The notes: generated from the sequence alone by a model not told the origin. A stretch of 35,164 nucleotides of DNA from Prevotella sp. (GCA_017557405.1 JAFYYV010000038.1:1-35164), one strand, 5' to 3'; positions 1-7,438 are shown, numbered from the stretch's first letter. Numbers and translations are program-made.

Positions 1-103
1 AGATCAGGTCTCCTTGAGGGTCGTCCTAGACGAGGACGTCGATAGGGCGCAGGTGCAAAGACGGCGACGTCAAAGCCGAGCGCTACTAATTGCCCGAATC
101 TTC
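1..103 (+). rRNA. 23S ribosomal RNA, 3' end (partial)
   Basis: The first hundred bases match the conserved 3' end of bacterial 23S rRNA: a stretch rich in GAC and GGCG leads into GCCGAGCGCTACTAATTGCCCGA, here split by the line layout, which corresponds to the E. coli ending around GGTACTAATG. The gene enters from the left edge of the window, so only the tail is present. The exact 3' terminus is estimated to within a few bases. A 5S gene follows on the same strand, as expected for an rrn operon. Confidence 0.9.
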
Positions 104-191
104 CGCGCGGGGGCCGTATTCTCAGCCGCCGTTCCGGTTTTGAAGTTCTTCGGTGCGGTTCTTGTTTGTTGTCCGCGTGTCTCCCCCTTTT

Positions 192-301
192 GAGGTGGTT
201 ATCGCGGCGGGGCCCCACCTCTTCCCATCCCGAACAGAGAAGTTAAGCCCGCCTGCGCCGATGGTACTGCGATGCAATGCGGGAGAGTAGGTGGCCGCCT
301 T
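192..301 (+). rRNA. 5S ribosomal RNA
   Basis: The core CCCATCCCGAACAGAGAAGT followed by GGTACTGC and GGGAGAGTAGG is diagnostic of 5S rRNA. Helix I can be formed between GAGGTGG at the start and CCGCCTT at the end, which sets both boundaries to within about two bases. It is the last gene of the rrn operon whose 23S end opens the window. Confidence 0.95.
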
Positions 302-327
302 TTTTTTGAAGAAGCCGTGAAGGCTTG

Positions 328-370
328 TCCGCCCTGCTGCTCGGAAGAGTGGCGGGGCGGATTTGTTTTG
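328..370 (+). terminator. rrn operon terminator (hairpin and T-rich tail)
   Basis: A GC-rich inverted repeat, TCCGCCC at 328-334 and GGGGCGGA at 354-361, is followed by TTTGTTTTG. It lies just after 5S rRNA and resembles an intrinsic terminator. The loop is long and partly GC-rich, so the exact folding is uncertain. Confidence 0.7.
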
Positions 371-752
371 TACTTTTGTTACCTTATTATATATATAAAT
401 GATGGTTTGAATGGTGGTGAAATATGCAGGTTTTATGTTGTTTTCTGGATGCTATGAAGGGCTTATTTGAATGGCAAAAACAAGGTAAAATACCTGTATT
501 TTTAGGGAAATATGTTGATTTTCAATACTTTATATTTCTTAAAAATAATCAAATTAATTGTGTATATTTGGCAGATTCGATGTTTTTTTGTACTTTTGCA
601 TCGGATTATAATTTGGATAACAACTTTATGTGATTTCGAAGTTTGTTGTTAGTTATAACGGAGGCGAGATTCATGATTTGATTTTCTCTTAAGAAACATG
701 ATCGCGAGCATATCTGCTTTTTCTAGTGCTCAGTCTCCATAAATTTATTGTT
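371..752 (+). other. AT-rich gene-free stretch and long leader of the lysozyme-like gene
   Basis: No convincing gene is visible. Short open frames at 272-457 and 424-633 have no recognisable domain, and the second runs through a promoter. The stretch holds a Bacteroidetes-type promoter at 567-598 and then a leader of about 145 bases before the ATG at 753. I see no known riboswitch pattern in that leader. Confidence 0.6.
567..598 (+). promoter_or_regulatory. Bacteroidetes-type promoter for the lysozyme-like gene
   Basis: A TTTG at 567-570 (-33 box) and TACTTTTG at 591-598 (-7 box, TAnnTTTG) are separated by 20 bases, matching the sigma-ABfr consensus. Transcription would start near 604, giving a leader of about 150 bases. 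Confidence 0.75.
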
Positions 753-1193
753 ATGAAGAGAATTTTAAGAATTGTATTTATCAGTTTAACTGTAATGATG
801 GCGAACCCACATTCTGCTCTGGCAGCAGGCAATGGAAGTAGCAATGCGACTAAGAATTTTGATTGGAATCCGGTGATGGATGCGATAATCGAAGTAGAAA
901 GTAATGGTAACAAGAATGCAAGGAATGGCAATCAGATTGGCATCATGCAGATTACCCCTATTTTGGTTGCAGACTGTAATGAGATACTTAAACAGAGAAA
1001 AAGCACTAAACGTTTTAAGTTATCCGACAGATTCAGTGTTGCTAAGTCAAAAGAGATGTTTCTACTAATTCAGTCGTGGTACAACCCTCAAAATAATGTT
1101 GAAAAGGCCATTCGTTTGTGGAATGGCGGCGTGAATTATTCTGTAAAACGCACTCAGCGTTATTACGAGAAGGTTTTGAGGGCAATGAAGTGA
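753..1193 (+). CDS. Small secreted lysozyme-like / SLT-type transglycosylase
   Basis: This 146-residue protein starts with a Sec signal peptide (residues 1-24, positive MKR start, hydrophobic core, ALA cleavage site). The mature part carries the SLT/lysozyme pattern: AIIEVESNGN near residues 44-53, where E49 would be the catalytic acid, then IGIMQIT at residues 62-68, and an LWNGG motif near residue 122. The inferred role is cleavage of peptidoglycan glycan strands in the periplasm or at the surface. It is shorter than typical multidomain transglycosylases and has no LysM or other wall-binding domain. I chose the ATG at 753 because it begins the signal peptide; an in-frame GTG at 726 would add nine non-conserved residues. 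It is a single-gene unit with its own promoter and a strong terminator. Base composition looks more AT-rich than most genes here. Confidence 0.8.
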   Translation: MKRILRIVFISLTVMMANPHSALAAGNGSSNATKNFDWNPVMDAIIEVESNGNKNARNGNQIGIMQITPILVADCNEILKQRKSTKRFKLSDRFSVAKSKEMFLLIQSWYNPQNNVEKAIRLWNGGVNYSVKRTQRYYEKVLRAMK

Positions 1194-1211
1194 AAAAACT
1201 TTGGATTTATA

Positions 1212-1257
1212 AAAGTCCGGCCAGTTCTTCGATATGAGGTTCTGACCGGACTTTTTT
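1212..1257 (+). terminator. Intrinsic terminator after the lysozyme-like gene
   Basis: AAAGTCCGGCCAG pairs with CTGACCGGACTT around a loop of about 17 bases and is followed by a run of T. One G-U or mismatch position lies inside the stem. It separates this gene from lemA. Confidence 0.9.
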
Positions 1258-1285
1258 GTTTTTGTACTAATATTTCTTAATTTTA

Positions 1286-1315
1286 TTTGATATTGAAACT
1301 TTTATATTATCTTTG
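1286..1315 (+). promoter_or_regulatory. Promoter of lemA and the M48 protease
   Basis: TTTG at 1286-1289 and TATCTTTG at 1308-1315 fit the Bacteroidetes -33/-7 consensus with an 18-base spacer. The leader would be about 35 bases, ending at the lemA ATG at 1356. Confidence 0.75.
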
Positions 1316-1355
1316 TGATGTAATTATTAATTATTCATTTAAAACATCATTGATT

Positions 1356-1919
1356 ATGGCAGTTTTATTAGTTGTATTAGCAGTCGTTGTACTGTTGGGT
1401 TTATGGGGTGTTGGAATATACAACAACCTTGTGAAGTTAAGAAATAATCGTGAGAATGCATTTGCTAACATCGATGTTCAGTTGAAGCAGCGTCACGACT
1501 TGGTTCAACAACTTGTCGCTACTGTAAAGGGCTATGCTGATCATGAAAAGGAAGTCTTGACGCGTGTGACGGAAGCTCGTGCGGCTGCCATGAATGCCAC
1601 GACCATTAATGACAAAATCCAGGCAGAAAACGCTCTGACCAGTGCTCTTTCAGGCTTGAAGGTGGCCATCGAGGCTTATCCTGATTTGAAGGCTAACCAG
1701 AACTTCCTGCAGTTGCAAACTGAGATTGCTGACATTGAGAACAAGTTGGCTGCCGTTCGTCGTTTCTTCAACACAGCTACTCGCGAGCTGAACAATGCTG
1801 TGCAGACATTCCCATCGAACATCTTCGCTGGCTTGTTCGGATTCCACAAGGAGCCTATGTTCGAGGTGACTAAGGAAGAGCGCGCCGATCTTGACAAAGC
1901 TCCTGAGATCAAGTTCTGA
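1356..1919 (+). CDS. lemA: LemA family membrane protein
   Basis: This 187-residue protein has one N-terminal membrane anchor (residues 2-22) followed by the LemA signature: YNNLVKLRNNRENAFANIDV, then LKQRHDLVQQLVATVKGYA, and a helical domain ending in PEIKF. LemA proteins place their helical domain outside the membrane; their biochemical role is unsettled. In many bacteria lemA sits beside an HtpX-type protease, as it does here, eight bases upstream of the M48 gene, so the pair is probably co-transcribed and works in envelope protein quality control (inference). The ATG at 1356 was chosen because the upstream open frame overlaps the promoter and does not resemble LemA. Confidence 0.93.
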   Translation: MAVLLVVLAVVVLLGLWGVGIYNNLVKLRNNRENAFANIDVQLKQRHDLVQQLVATVKGYADHEKEVLTRVTEARAAAMNATTINDKIQAENALTSALSGLKVAIEAYPDLKANQNFLQLQTEIADIENKLAAVRRFFNTATRELNNAVQTFPSNIFAGLFGFHKEPMFEVTKEERADLDKAPEIKF

Positions 1920-1927
1920 CCTGCAGC

Positions 1928-2932
1928 ATGAAATATGTAGGAATACAAACCCAGATTCATCGCAACAACACGATGAGTATCGTGTTGTTGCTGATGTTCC
2001 CATTGATTATATTGGGAACCATTTGGGTGTTTCTTGCTTTGTTGGGACTCTTTGGAGGTGGTGAATACGATGAGTATGGCAACGTTGTCGTTTCCACCGA
2101 TTGGAATACGGTGAATTCGTATTTCATAAAGACGATTCCGTGGGTGATTATCTGTGTAGGCATTTGGTTTGCTATTGCCTATTTCTCCAATACGTCAATG
2201 GTACGTCGAGCCGTGGGTGCACGTCCGTTGGAGCGGCGTGAGAATCCTCGCGTGTACAACATTGTGGAGAACCTTTGCATGACGTGCAACATGGATATGC
2301 CGAAAATCAACATCGTTGATGATGCTCAATTGAACGCATTTGCCAGTGGAATCGATAAGAACAGCTATACTGTGACTGTTACAACGGGATTGTTGCAATT
2401 ACTCGATGATGAAGAATTGGCGGGTGTCATCGGACACGAACTGACACATATCCGCAACCGCGACACAAGGTTGCTTATCACAAGCATTGTCTTTGTGGGT
2501 ATTGTATCAACAGTCATGACGTTGGCAGTTCAGATGATTCGCCATGTGATGGTGTTCGGCCGATATGAGCGTAGCGATCGTAACGGGCGCGGACAGGGAC
2601 TCTCGTTCATCTTGATTCTGCTCGTGGCAGTAGTATGCTCCATCATCGCTTACATATTCACGTTGATGACACGTTTTGCTATCTCTCGAAAACGTGAGTA
2701 TATGGCCGATGCGGGTGGAGCTGAGCTCTGCGGAAACCCGTTAGCTTTGGCTTCGGCTTTGCGTAAGATCTCGGCCAATCCAGGTTTGGGACAAACACAA
2801 CGAGAGGATGTTGCCCAGTTGTTCATCATTCATCCTCAGAAACTCAGTTCAGGCTTCCAAGACTTCATGAGTTCACTTTTCAGTACTCACCCAGATACAG
2901 AAAAACGAATACAGATATTGGAGCAATTCTAA
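1928..2932 (+). CDS. M48 family membrane metalloprotease (HtpX-like)
   Basis: This 334-residue integral membrane protease has the zinc motif HELTH (in VIGHELTHIRNRDTR, about residues 163-177) and a downstream EYMADAGG segment that supplies the third zinc-binding glutamate. Two N-terminal membrane segments (about residues 19-42 and 69-87) precede the catalytic domain, and two more lie near residues 186-204 and 223-246. The family degrades misfolded membrane proteins, with the active site facing the cytoplasm in E. coli HtpX. It closely follows lemA with an 8-base gap and ends in a strong terminator, so the two form an operon. The C-terminal STHPDTEKRIQILEQF is typical of the family. Length and motif content appear intact. 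Confidence 0.93.
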   Translation: MKYVGIQTQIHRNNTMSIVLLLMFPLIILGTIWVFLALLGLFGGGEYDEYGNVVVSTDWNTVNSYFIKTIPWVIICVGIWFAIAYFSNTSMVRRAVGARPLERRENPRVYNIVENLCMTCNMDMPKINIVDDAQLNAFASGIDKNSYTVTVTTGLLQLLDDEELAGVIGHELTHIRNRDTRLLITSIVFVGIVSTVMTLAVQMIRHVMVFGRYERSDRNGRGQGLSFILILLVAVVCSIIAYIFTLMTRFAISRKREYMADAGGAELCGNPLALASALRKISANPGLGQTQREDVAQLFIIHPQKLSSGFQDFMSSLFSTHPDTEKRIQILEQF

Positions 2933-2937
2933 TAAAA

Positions 2938-2972
2938 GCCGCTTTTGAATCCTTCAAAAGCGGCCTTTTTTC
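2938..2972 (+). terminator. Intrinsic terminator after the lemA-M48 operon
   Basis: A perfect 12-base inverted repeat, GCCGCTTTTGAA and TTCAAAAGCGGC, with a three-base loop is followed by TTTTTTT. It begins a few bases after the stop codon. Confidence 0.95.
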
Positions 2973-2998
2973 ATTATAATATAAATAGGATTTCTGTC

Positions 2999-3108
2999 AG
3001 AGACCATCAATGACGTTGTCAAAGACCACAAATGAGGCGGTCAAAGCTATGCAATGACACGATGAAAGCTATGCAATGAGACGGTCAAAGACCATCAATG
3101 ACAAAAAC
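2999..3108. repeat. 22-base periodic dyad array, locus 1 (five units)
   Basis: Five consecutive 22-base units start at 2999, 3021, 3043, 3065 and 3087. Each has a 15-base conserved core followed by a variable 7-base linker. Units 1, 2 and 5 carry the AAAGACCATCAATGA type core and units 3 and 4 carry AAAGCTATGCAATGA. Including the preceding TC, most cores form an imperfect dyad with TCA at one end and TGA at the other. The array fills the space between the terminator of the M48 gene and the stop codon of the convergent aldo/keto reductase gene. It has no ORF and does not match a named repeat family that I recognise. Confidence 0.85.
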
Positions 3109-3128
3109 GCTTTTGCTCCCTTAGTTTT

Positions 3129-4538
3129 TTATTCCTCCGCCAAATCCAAACCTTGTTTCAGTCTCTCCACAAACTCGTCGATACGATGGAGTTCGTATGG
3201 TATGCGGATGTTTTGTGGACAGTGTGATTCGCATTGATGGCAGCCGATACAATGGCTTGCCTGTCTCAATTTGGGAACACTGTGGTCTTGTCCGATGAGG
3301 AACTGTCGGCGGAATTTCCGATAGTTGGGGTCTTGGTTGTCGTTGGGAAGAGTACCTTCGTTCTTACATTTATTATAATGTACGAAGATGCCAGGTATAT
3401 CCACCCCAAACGGGCAGGGCATGCAGTATTTGCAGTCGTTGCAAGGAATGTTCTCCAATCCTACGATTTTCCGAGCGATTTCAGTTTGCAGATATTCTTG
3501 TTCCTCCTGAGTCAAAGGTTGCAACGGGCAATACGACAATAGATTGTCTTTCAGGTGCTCCATGTAAGTCATTCCGCTCAATACGGTCAGCACACCCTCG
3601 GGTGTTCCAGCATAGCGGAAAGCCCATGAAGCCACCGATTTTTCGGGGTTACGCGTCTTGAGTTCCTTGGCAATATATTGTGGGAGTTTCGACAGTCGTC
3701 CTCCAAGCAGAGGTTCCATAATGACGGCAGGAATGCCTTTCTTTTGGAGTTCATCATATAGATAGCGAGCGTCGGTATTACTGTCATTGATCTCGTCAGC
3801 ATAGTCCCAATCGAGGTAGTTCAGTTCTATTTGCACGAAATCCCATTGATATTTGTCGTGGTTTTCGAGCAGGTGGTCAAACACGGCAATGTCGCCATGA
3901 TATGAGAATCCCAAGTTTCGGATTCGTCCTGCTTTCCGCTCCTCCAAGAGGTAGTCGAGCATTCCATTGTTGATGTAGCGGTTGTTGAATTCCTCAATTC
4001 CGCTTCCCCCGATGGCGTGCAGCAGATAGTAGTCGATGTAATCCACCTGCAGTTCCTTCATCGAATCGTGGTACATCTTGATGGCTTCGTCGCGATTCCA
4101 AACAGCAGGATTGAAATTCGATAGCTTTGTTGCCACGAAATAGTCTTTGCGAGGATGTCTGTGCAGAGCGATTCCCAAACAGCGTTCTGACTGTCCTTGA
4201 CAATAGACGGGAGCGGTATCGAAATAGTTCACACCGTGTTCGATGGCATAATCCACCTGCCGGTTGATCATTTCCTGGTCAAACACATCCTTCCCGTCGT
4301 CTCCAGGAGATGATGGCAGACGCATCATACCATATCCCAAGAGCGACACTTTTTCTTTCGTTTTCGGATTCGTACGATAGGTCATCTTCCCAACGGGGGG
4401 CTCCACCTGTCGACTATAGTCGTCTAGAATATCTTGGCTCGCAGGATTCTTGCATCCTGTCAAAGCGGCTGTGGTGGCTACAGTTCCTGCTCCGAAGAGT
4501 TTCAGGAATTTGCGGCGCGATATGTTTTTGTTGCTCAT
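3129..4538 (-). CDS. Tat-exported aldo/keto reductase with C-terminal 4Fe-4S clusters
   Basis: This 469-residue protein opens with a twin-arginine signal (SRRKFLK, residues 7-13), a hydrophobic stretch and a lipobox-like LTGC with C29, so it may be a Tat-exported lipoprotein. Residues about 50-350 form an aldo/keto reductase barrel with the expected tetrad D107, Y112, K138 and H174. The C-terminus has two iron-sulfur motifs: C366-C369-C372-C375 and C430-C433-C436-C440 followed by proline. The family reduces carbonyls with NAD(P)H or may take electrons from the clusters; the substrate cannot be read from sequence. It is last in the run tatA, tatC, polyferredoxin, reductase, 25 bases after the previous gene, which suggests that it receives electrons from the neighbouring polyferredoxin outside the cytoplasmic membrane (inference). 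A nicotinamide-dependent enzyme outside the cytoplasm would be odd, so a folded, cofactor-loaded Tat client is the likely explanation. Confidence 0.88.
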   Translation of the reverse strand: MSNKNISRRKFLKLFGAGTVATTAALTGCKNPASQDILDDYSRQVEPPVGKMTYRTNPKTKEKVSLLGYGMMRLPSSPGDDGKDVFDQEMINRQVDYAIEHGVNYFDTAPVYCQGQSERCLGIALHRHPRKDYFVATKLSNFNPAVWNRDEAIKMYHDSMKELQVDYIDYYLLHAIGGSGIEEFNNRYINNGMLDYLLEERKAGRIRNLGFSYHGDIAVFDHLLENHDKYQWDFVQIELNYLDWDYADEINDSNTDARYLYDELQKKGIPAVIMEPLLGGRLSKLPQYIAKELKTRNPEKSVASWAFRYAGTPEGVLTVLSGMTYMEHLKDNLLSYCPLQPLTQEEQEYLQTEIARKIVGLENIPCNDCKYCMPCPFGVDIPGIFVHYNKCKNEGTLPNDNQDPNYRKFRRQFLIGQDHSVPKLRQASHCIGCHQCESHCPQNIRIPYELHRIDEFVERLKQGLDLAEE

Positions 4539-4563
4539 GTTGATTCAGTTTTTAGTTTTTGTT

Positions 4564-6084
4564 TCAGACGGTGCTGTGTTGTTCACATCCTTCTACGTAG
4601 ATGGCGGGGAACGGACGAACAGGGCAGAGGTTCTCGCAAGCTCCGCATCCGATGCAGTAATCCTCATCGACCGCAGGAATCTTCGGTGATTTCTCATCAT
4701 TGGGGTCACTGGGAACCATCTCAATGGCGCCTGCAGGACAGTGTCGGGCGCAGTTTCCGCATTCCACTCCATCGGTTAGTGGCAGGCAGTTCTTTTTCAC
4801 CCACACGGCGTGTCCGATTTTCGTAGAAACCTTGTCGGCTTCGTCGATGGGTTTGATGGCGCCTGTAGGACACACTTGCGAGCAACGTATGCATTCAGGT
4901 CGGCAATACCCACGTTCGTATGACATCGTGGGTTGCATCAGATGTTGCCAGTCGGTAGAGGGACGTAGCACTTCATTCGGGCATTCCGCCACACAAAGTT
5001 GGCATCCCGTGCAGTGTCGGGCCATGTTTTGAGCACTCAACGAGCCAGGAGGTGTAATGGGCGTGTGGCGTTGAGGAATTGCTTTCTCTTCGATAGGAGC
5101 AAGTCCACCATCCACCTTCTTCTTTTCTTGCGCCAAAGCAGCAGTAGTCACCATAGCCGAAGCCAAAAGGAAAGCACGACGTGAGGTGTCGGGTTCAGAG
5201 GTGTTTGCTTCGCTTGATTTGTTGTCGTTGTCGGCATTACTTTTGTTCTTTGATTTGCTGGAAAGCTTCCCAGGAGCATATCTCAAAGCGCCAAACTTGC
5301 ACTTGTCTACGCAGTTTCCGCACACCACACAACGGCTATAATCCACCGAGTGGTTCTTGAAGTCGATGCACGAAGCCTTGCAATTCTTGGTGCAAAGGCC
5401 GCAATCGCGACATTTGTCAACATCAAATCTTACTTTGAACCATGAGAAACGAGACAAGAATCCCAACACGGTACCAACAGGACAGATTGTGTTGCAATAT
5501 GTGCGTCCACCTTTCCAAGCCAAAAATACGACGACAATGAATGTCACAAGGGCGATAATGAATGTGGGAAGGCTGCGCAACCACACTTCAGTATCATAAA
5601 AGGCATAGCTGTCAATCCGTTCTGCCAATGCAGCCAATGCATTGTTTCCCAACATCCAAATAGGTTGGAATAGATTGGTGGCGATGCGTCCATACGAACT
5701 ATAAGGTGCCAACAATGCAACGATGGAACCGATGCCCGTAATGAACGCCACTATCAGCACGGCAAGCATTGTGTTGCGAAGCCATGAGATGGCGGGCGAA
5801 TAGGTGTAACGGTTGCGTTTGCGCTTGTTATGCAACCAAGCTATGACATCTTGGAACACGCCCAAAGGGCAGATCACCGAGCAATAGATTCGTCCGAAGA
5901 TCAGCGTGAGAGCCACCAAAAGAATAATGACAACGGCATTGAGCGCCAACACAGCAGGTAGGAACTGCACTTTGGCCATCCAACCCAACCATTGGTGGAG
6001 CGCCCCCGTGAAATCGAGGAATAGCAACGTGATTCCGATGAAGAACACGGTTGCCAAGATGATTCTGATTTTCCTTAAATTCAT
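4564..6084 (-). CDS. Membrane polyferredoxin (NapH-like) fused to a Tat-targeted NapG-like ferredoxin
   Basis: This protein has 506 residues from the ATG at 6084. An N-terminal membrane domain has about four or five helices and two CxxxCP motifs (C68-C72 and C197-C201), as in NapH/NosR/CcoG-type proteins. Two 4Fe-4S motifs follow (C225-C235 and C252-C262). After a serine/asparagine-rich linker comes TSRRAFLLASAMVTTAALAQ (about residues 300-319), a convincing internal twin-arginine signal, then four further cysteine motifs (from C358, C394, C442 and C477). The arrangement reads as a NapH-like quinol-oxidising part joined to a NapG-like periplasmic ferredoxin. It lies directly after tatC and before a Tat-dependent reductase. 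The start is uncertain: an upstream ATG at 6132 overlaps the tatC stop as ATGA and adds 16 basic residues. I preferred 6084 because its A-rich leader resembles those of tatA and the reductase. Confidence 0.85.
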   Translation of the reverse strand: MNLRKIRIILATVFFIGITLLFLDFTGALHQWLGWMAKVQFLPAVLALNAVVIILLVALTLIFGRIYCSVICPLGVFQDVIAWLHNKRKRNRYTYSPAISWLRNTMLAVLIVAFITGIGSIVALLAPYSSYGRIATNLFQPIWMLGNNALAALAERIDSYAFYDTEVWLRSLPTFIIALVTFIVVVFLAWKGGRTYCNTICPVGTVLGFLSRFSWFKVRFDVDKCRDCGLCTKNCKASCIDFKNHSVDYSRCVVCGNCVDKCKFGALRYAPGKLSSKSKNKSNADNDNKSSEANTSEPDTSRRAFLLASAMVTTAALAQEKKKVDGGLAPIEEKAIPQRHTPITPPGSLSAQNMARHCTGCQLCVAECPNEVLRPSTDWQHLMQPTMSYERGYCRPECIRCSQVCPTGAIKPIDEADKVSTKIGHAVWVKKNCLPLTDGVECGNCARHCPAGAIEMVPSDPNDEKSPKIPAVDEDYCIGCGACENLCPVRPFPAIYVEGCEQHSTV

Positions 6085-6128
6085 ATTTGTTTTTTGTTTA
6101 GTTCTCGTCTTGCTTCCTTTGTTGGGAA

Positions 6129-6899
6129 TCATTTCTTCTCACTTCTTTTGACCACTAGAATGCTGGTTTCATAGAGCAACCAGATGGGCAATGACACAAT
6201 CAACAACGTAAAAATGTCGCCCGTAGGTGTGATAATGGCTGCGATGATGAAGATGGCCACAATGGCATGTCGGCGATAGTCGGTCATGAGATTGTGTTTC
6301 AGGATACCTATTCTTGCCAATACCCAACTGACAACAGGCAATTCGAATATCACCCCCATGACGAAGGTCATCGATAGCAGTGTTTCGATGTAGGATTGCA
6401 AAGTCAGCATGTTCTGCACGTCTTCACTCACTTGATAGGTTCCCAAGAAGCGGACGGCGAGTGGGAAAACGATGAAATAGTTGACCAGCGTACCAATGAT
6501 GAACATGAAGTATGCGCTGATAGTGGCTTGAGCCACATATCGCTTTTCGGTGTTGTAGAGGGCGGGTGCAATGAATCCGAAGATCAGGTAGAGCACGTAG
6601 GGCGATGCTGCCAACAGCCCTGCATACATGGCCGTCTTCATGTGAATCACGAACTGTTCGGTCAATCCCGTGTTCATCAGGTGAAGGCTGAACGGCTCAC
6701 CTCCCAAGAGTTTGTAGGTAATGAAATCACTGGAACGTGGTGCGAGCACGATGTTGAACAGTTCTTCCTTCATGATGAATGCCAACACGCCGAAAACCAC
6801 TACCACCACAATGGCCTTGATGATGCAAGACCGCAGTGCGTCCAGGTGATTCCAGAAAGTCATCTGTTCGCCCCGCCGCTCAGTTCCGTCATGTTTCAT
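6129..6899 (-). CDS. tatC: Sec-independent translocase TatC
   Basis: This 256-residue protein has six predicted membrane helices and TatC hallmarks: [11 protein letters not shown] near residue 13, an [21 protein letters not shown] segment in the first cytoplasmic region, and a [11 protein letters not shown] segment. TatC recognises twin-arginine signal peptides in the cytoplasmic membrane and recruits TatA. The gene begins inside the tatA stop codon (ATGA overlap at 6896-6899), so translation is probably coupled. A start at residue 13 (position 6863) is also possible, because homologs begin close to that point. The two downstream genes encode proteins with twin-arginine signals, making this a machinery-plus-clients cluster. 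Confidence 0.95.
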   Translation of the reverse strand: MKHDGTERRGEQMTFWNHLDALRSCIIKAIVVVVVFGVLAFIMKEELFNIVLAPRSSDFITYKLLGGEPFSLHLMNTGLTEQFVIHMKTAMYAGLLAASPYVLYLIFGFIAPALYNTEKRYVAQATISAYFMFIIGTLVNYFIVFPLAVRFLGTYQVSEDVQNMLTLQSYIETLLSMTFVMGVIFELPVVSWVLARIGILKHNLMTDYRRHAIVAIFIIAAIITPTGDIFTLLIVSLPIWLLYETSILVVKRSEKK

Positions 6900-7105
6900 G
6901 CTTCTCTGTTCTCGTCGCTTGCCTCTTTCTTTTCGCCTTTTGCCTCGACCTTCACGTCATCGTCAAGCGGCTCGTTCATACCCTGTTTGAAGCTTTTCAT
7001 GCCCTTCCCAAGACCTTTCATCAGTTCAGGAATTTTCTTGCCGCCAAACAGCAGTAGGATGATGAGTGCAATGAATAGAATTTCTTGAGCTCTTAATCCA
7101 AACAT
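6896..7105 (-). CDS. tatA: Sec-independent translocase TatA/E
   Basis: This 69-residue protein has one membrane helix (about residues 8-21), the hinge [17 protein letters not shown] followed by an amphipathic helix, and a charged acidic/basic tail. This is the TatA/TatE form; no separate TatB is present in the window, consistent with minimal TatAC systems. The ATG at 7105 gives the canonical [18 protein letters not shown] start and follows an A-rich leader; an upstream in-frame start would lie within the promoter. It is first in the Tat operon and overlaps tatC by four bases. Confidence 0.93.
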   Translation of the reverse strand: MFGLRAQEILFIALIILLLFGGKKIPELMKGLGKGMKSFKQGMNEPLDDDVKVEAKGEKKEASDENREA

Positions 7106-7136
7106 AGTTGTTTTTGTTTTTAGTTGTTTCTGTTTG

Positions 7137-7162
7137 CAAATATACAAAAAAAAGGAGAACAA
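7137..7162 (-). promoter_or_regulatory. Likely promoter of the tat operon
   Basis: On the minus strand TATATTTG (plus-strand CAAATATA at 7137-7144) matches the -7 box. A TTG about 16 bases upstream is a poor fit for the -33 box, so the assignment rests mainly on the -7 element and on the distance of about 30 bases to the tatA start. Confidence 0.5.
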
Positions 7163-7268
7163 CCTTCATTTTATCCTTTATTTTGAGTTTTTTTTGTGGA
7201 AATCTTTTGTTCATCGTGTATTTTTCAAGGAATTTACGCAAAAAAATCGACTGCAAACCAGCATGAAA

Positions 7269-7308
7269 TAAGCCGTAACTCGTTGACATTCCAACTTGTT
7301 ACGGCTTA
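7269..7308 (-). terminator. Hairpin downstream of the initiator tRNA
   Basis: An 11-base perfect inverted repeat, TAAGCCGTAAC and GTTACGGCTTA, surrounds an 18-base loop just beyond the tRNA 3' end. On the minus strand only TTTC follows, so the T-run is weak. It could end the tRNA transcript or act as a processing or stabilising structure. Confidence 0.6.
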
Positions 7309-7313
7309 CTAAG

Positions 7314-7386
7314 TTGCGGAGGCAGGACTCGAACATGCGACCTCCAGGTTATGAGCCTGGCGAGCTACCAACTGCTCCACTCCGCG
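7314..7386 (-). tRNA. Initiator tRNA-Met (CAT anticodon)
   Basis: A full cloverleaf can be drawn on the minus strand: acceptor CGCGGAG with CTCCGCA, D-stem GAGC with GCTC, anticodon loop CTCATAA and T-loop TTCGAGT. The C1 x A72 mismatch at the end of the acceptor stem and the A11-U24 pair are hallmarks of the initiator rather than elongator tRNA-Met. CCA is not encoded. Two departures are visible: the anticodon stem has A29-U41 where most bacterial initiators have three G-C pairs, and the T-stem has a U52 x C62 mismatch. The gene has its own promoter and a downstream hairpin. Confidence 0.93.
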
Positions 7387-7406
7387 ATGTTTTTATTTTG
7401 CGAGTG

Positions 7407-7438
7407 CAAAGGTACTACCTTTTTTTTGATTATGCAAA
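7407..7438 (-). promoter_or_regulatory. Promoter of the initiator tRNA gene
   Basis: On the minus strand TTTG (plus-strand CAAA at 7435-7438) and TACCTTTG (plus-strand CAAAGGTA at 7407-7414) are spaced by 20 bases, an excellent match to the Bacteroidetes consensus. Transcription would start about 14 bases before the mature tRNA 5' end. Confidence 0.8.

Noticed and set aside
424-633. Possible small gene after the rrn operon
   Set aside because: It overlaps a strong promoter and its product has no signal peptide, domain or family likeness.
604-752. Riboswitch in the leader of the lysozyme-like gene
   Set aside because: The leader is long but contains no conserved aptamer pattern that I recognise.
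3043-3086. Mini-ORFs ATG-CAA-TGA inside the CTATG-type cores
   Set aside because: They appear only in one core flavour, the period of 22 is not a multiple of three, and no upstream signal suggests translation.
2999-3108. CRISPR array
   Set aside because: The unit is 22 bases with a 7-base linker and two mixed core types; there are no spacers of 25 bases or more, no uniform repeat and no cas genes.
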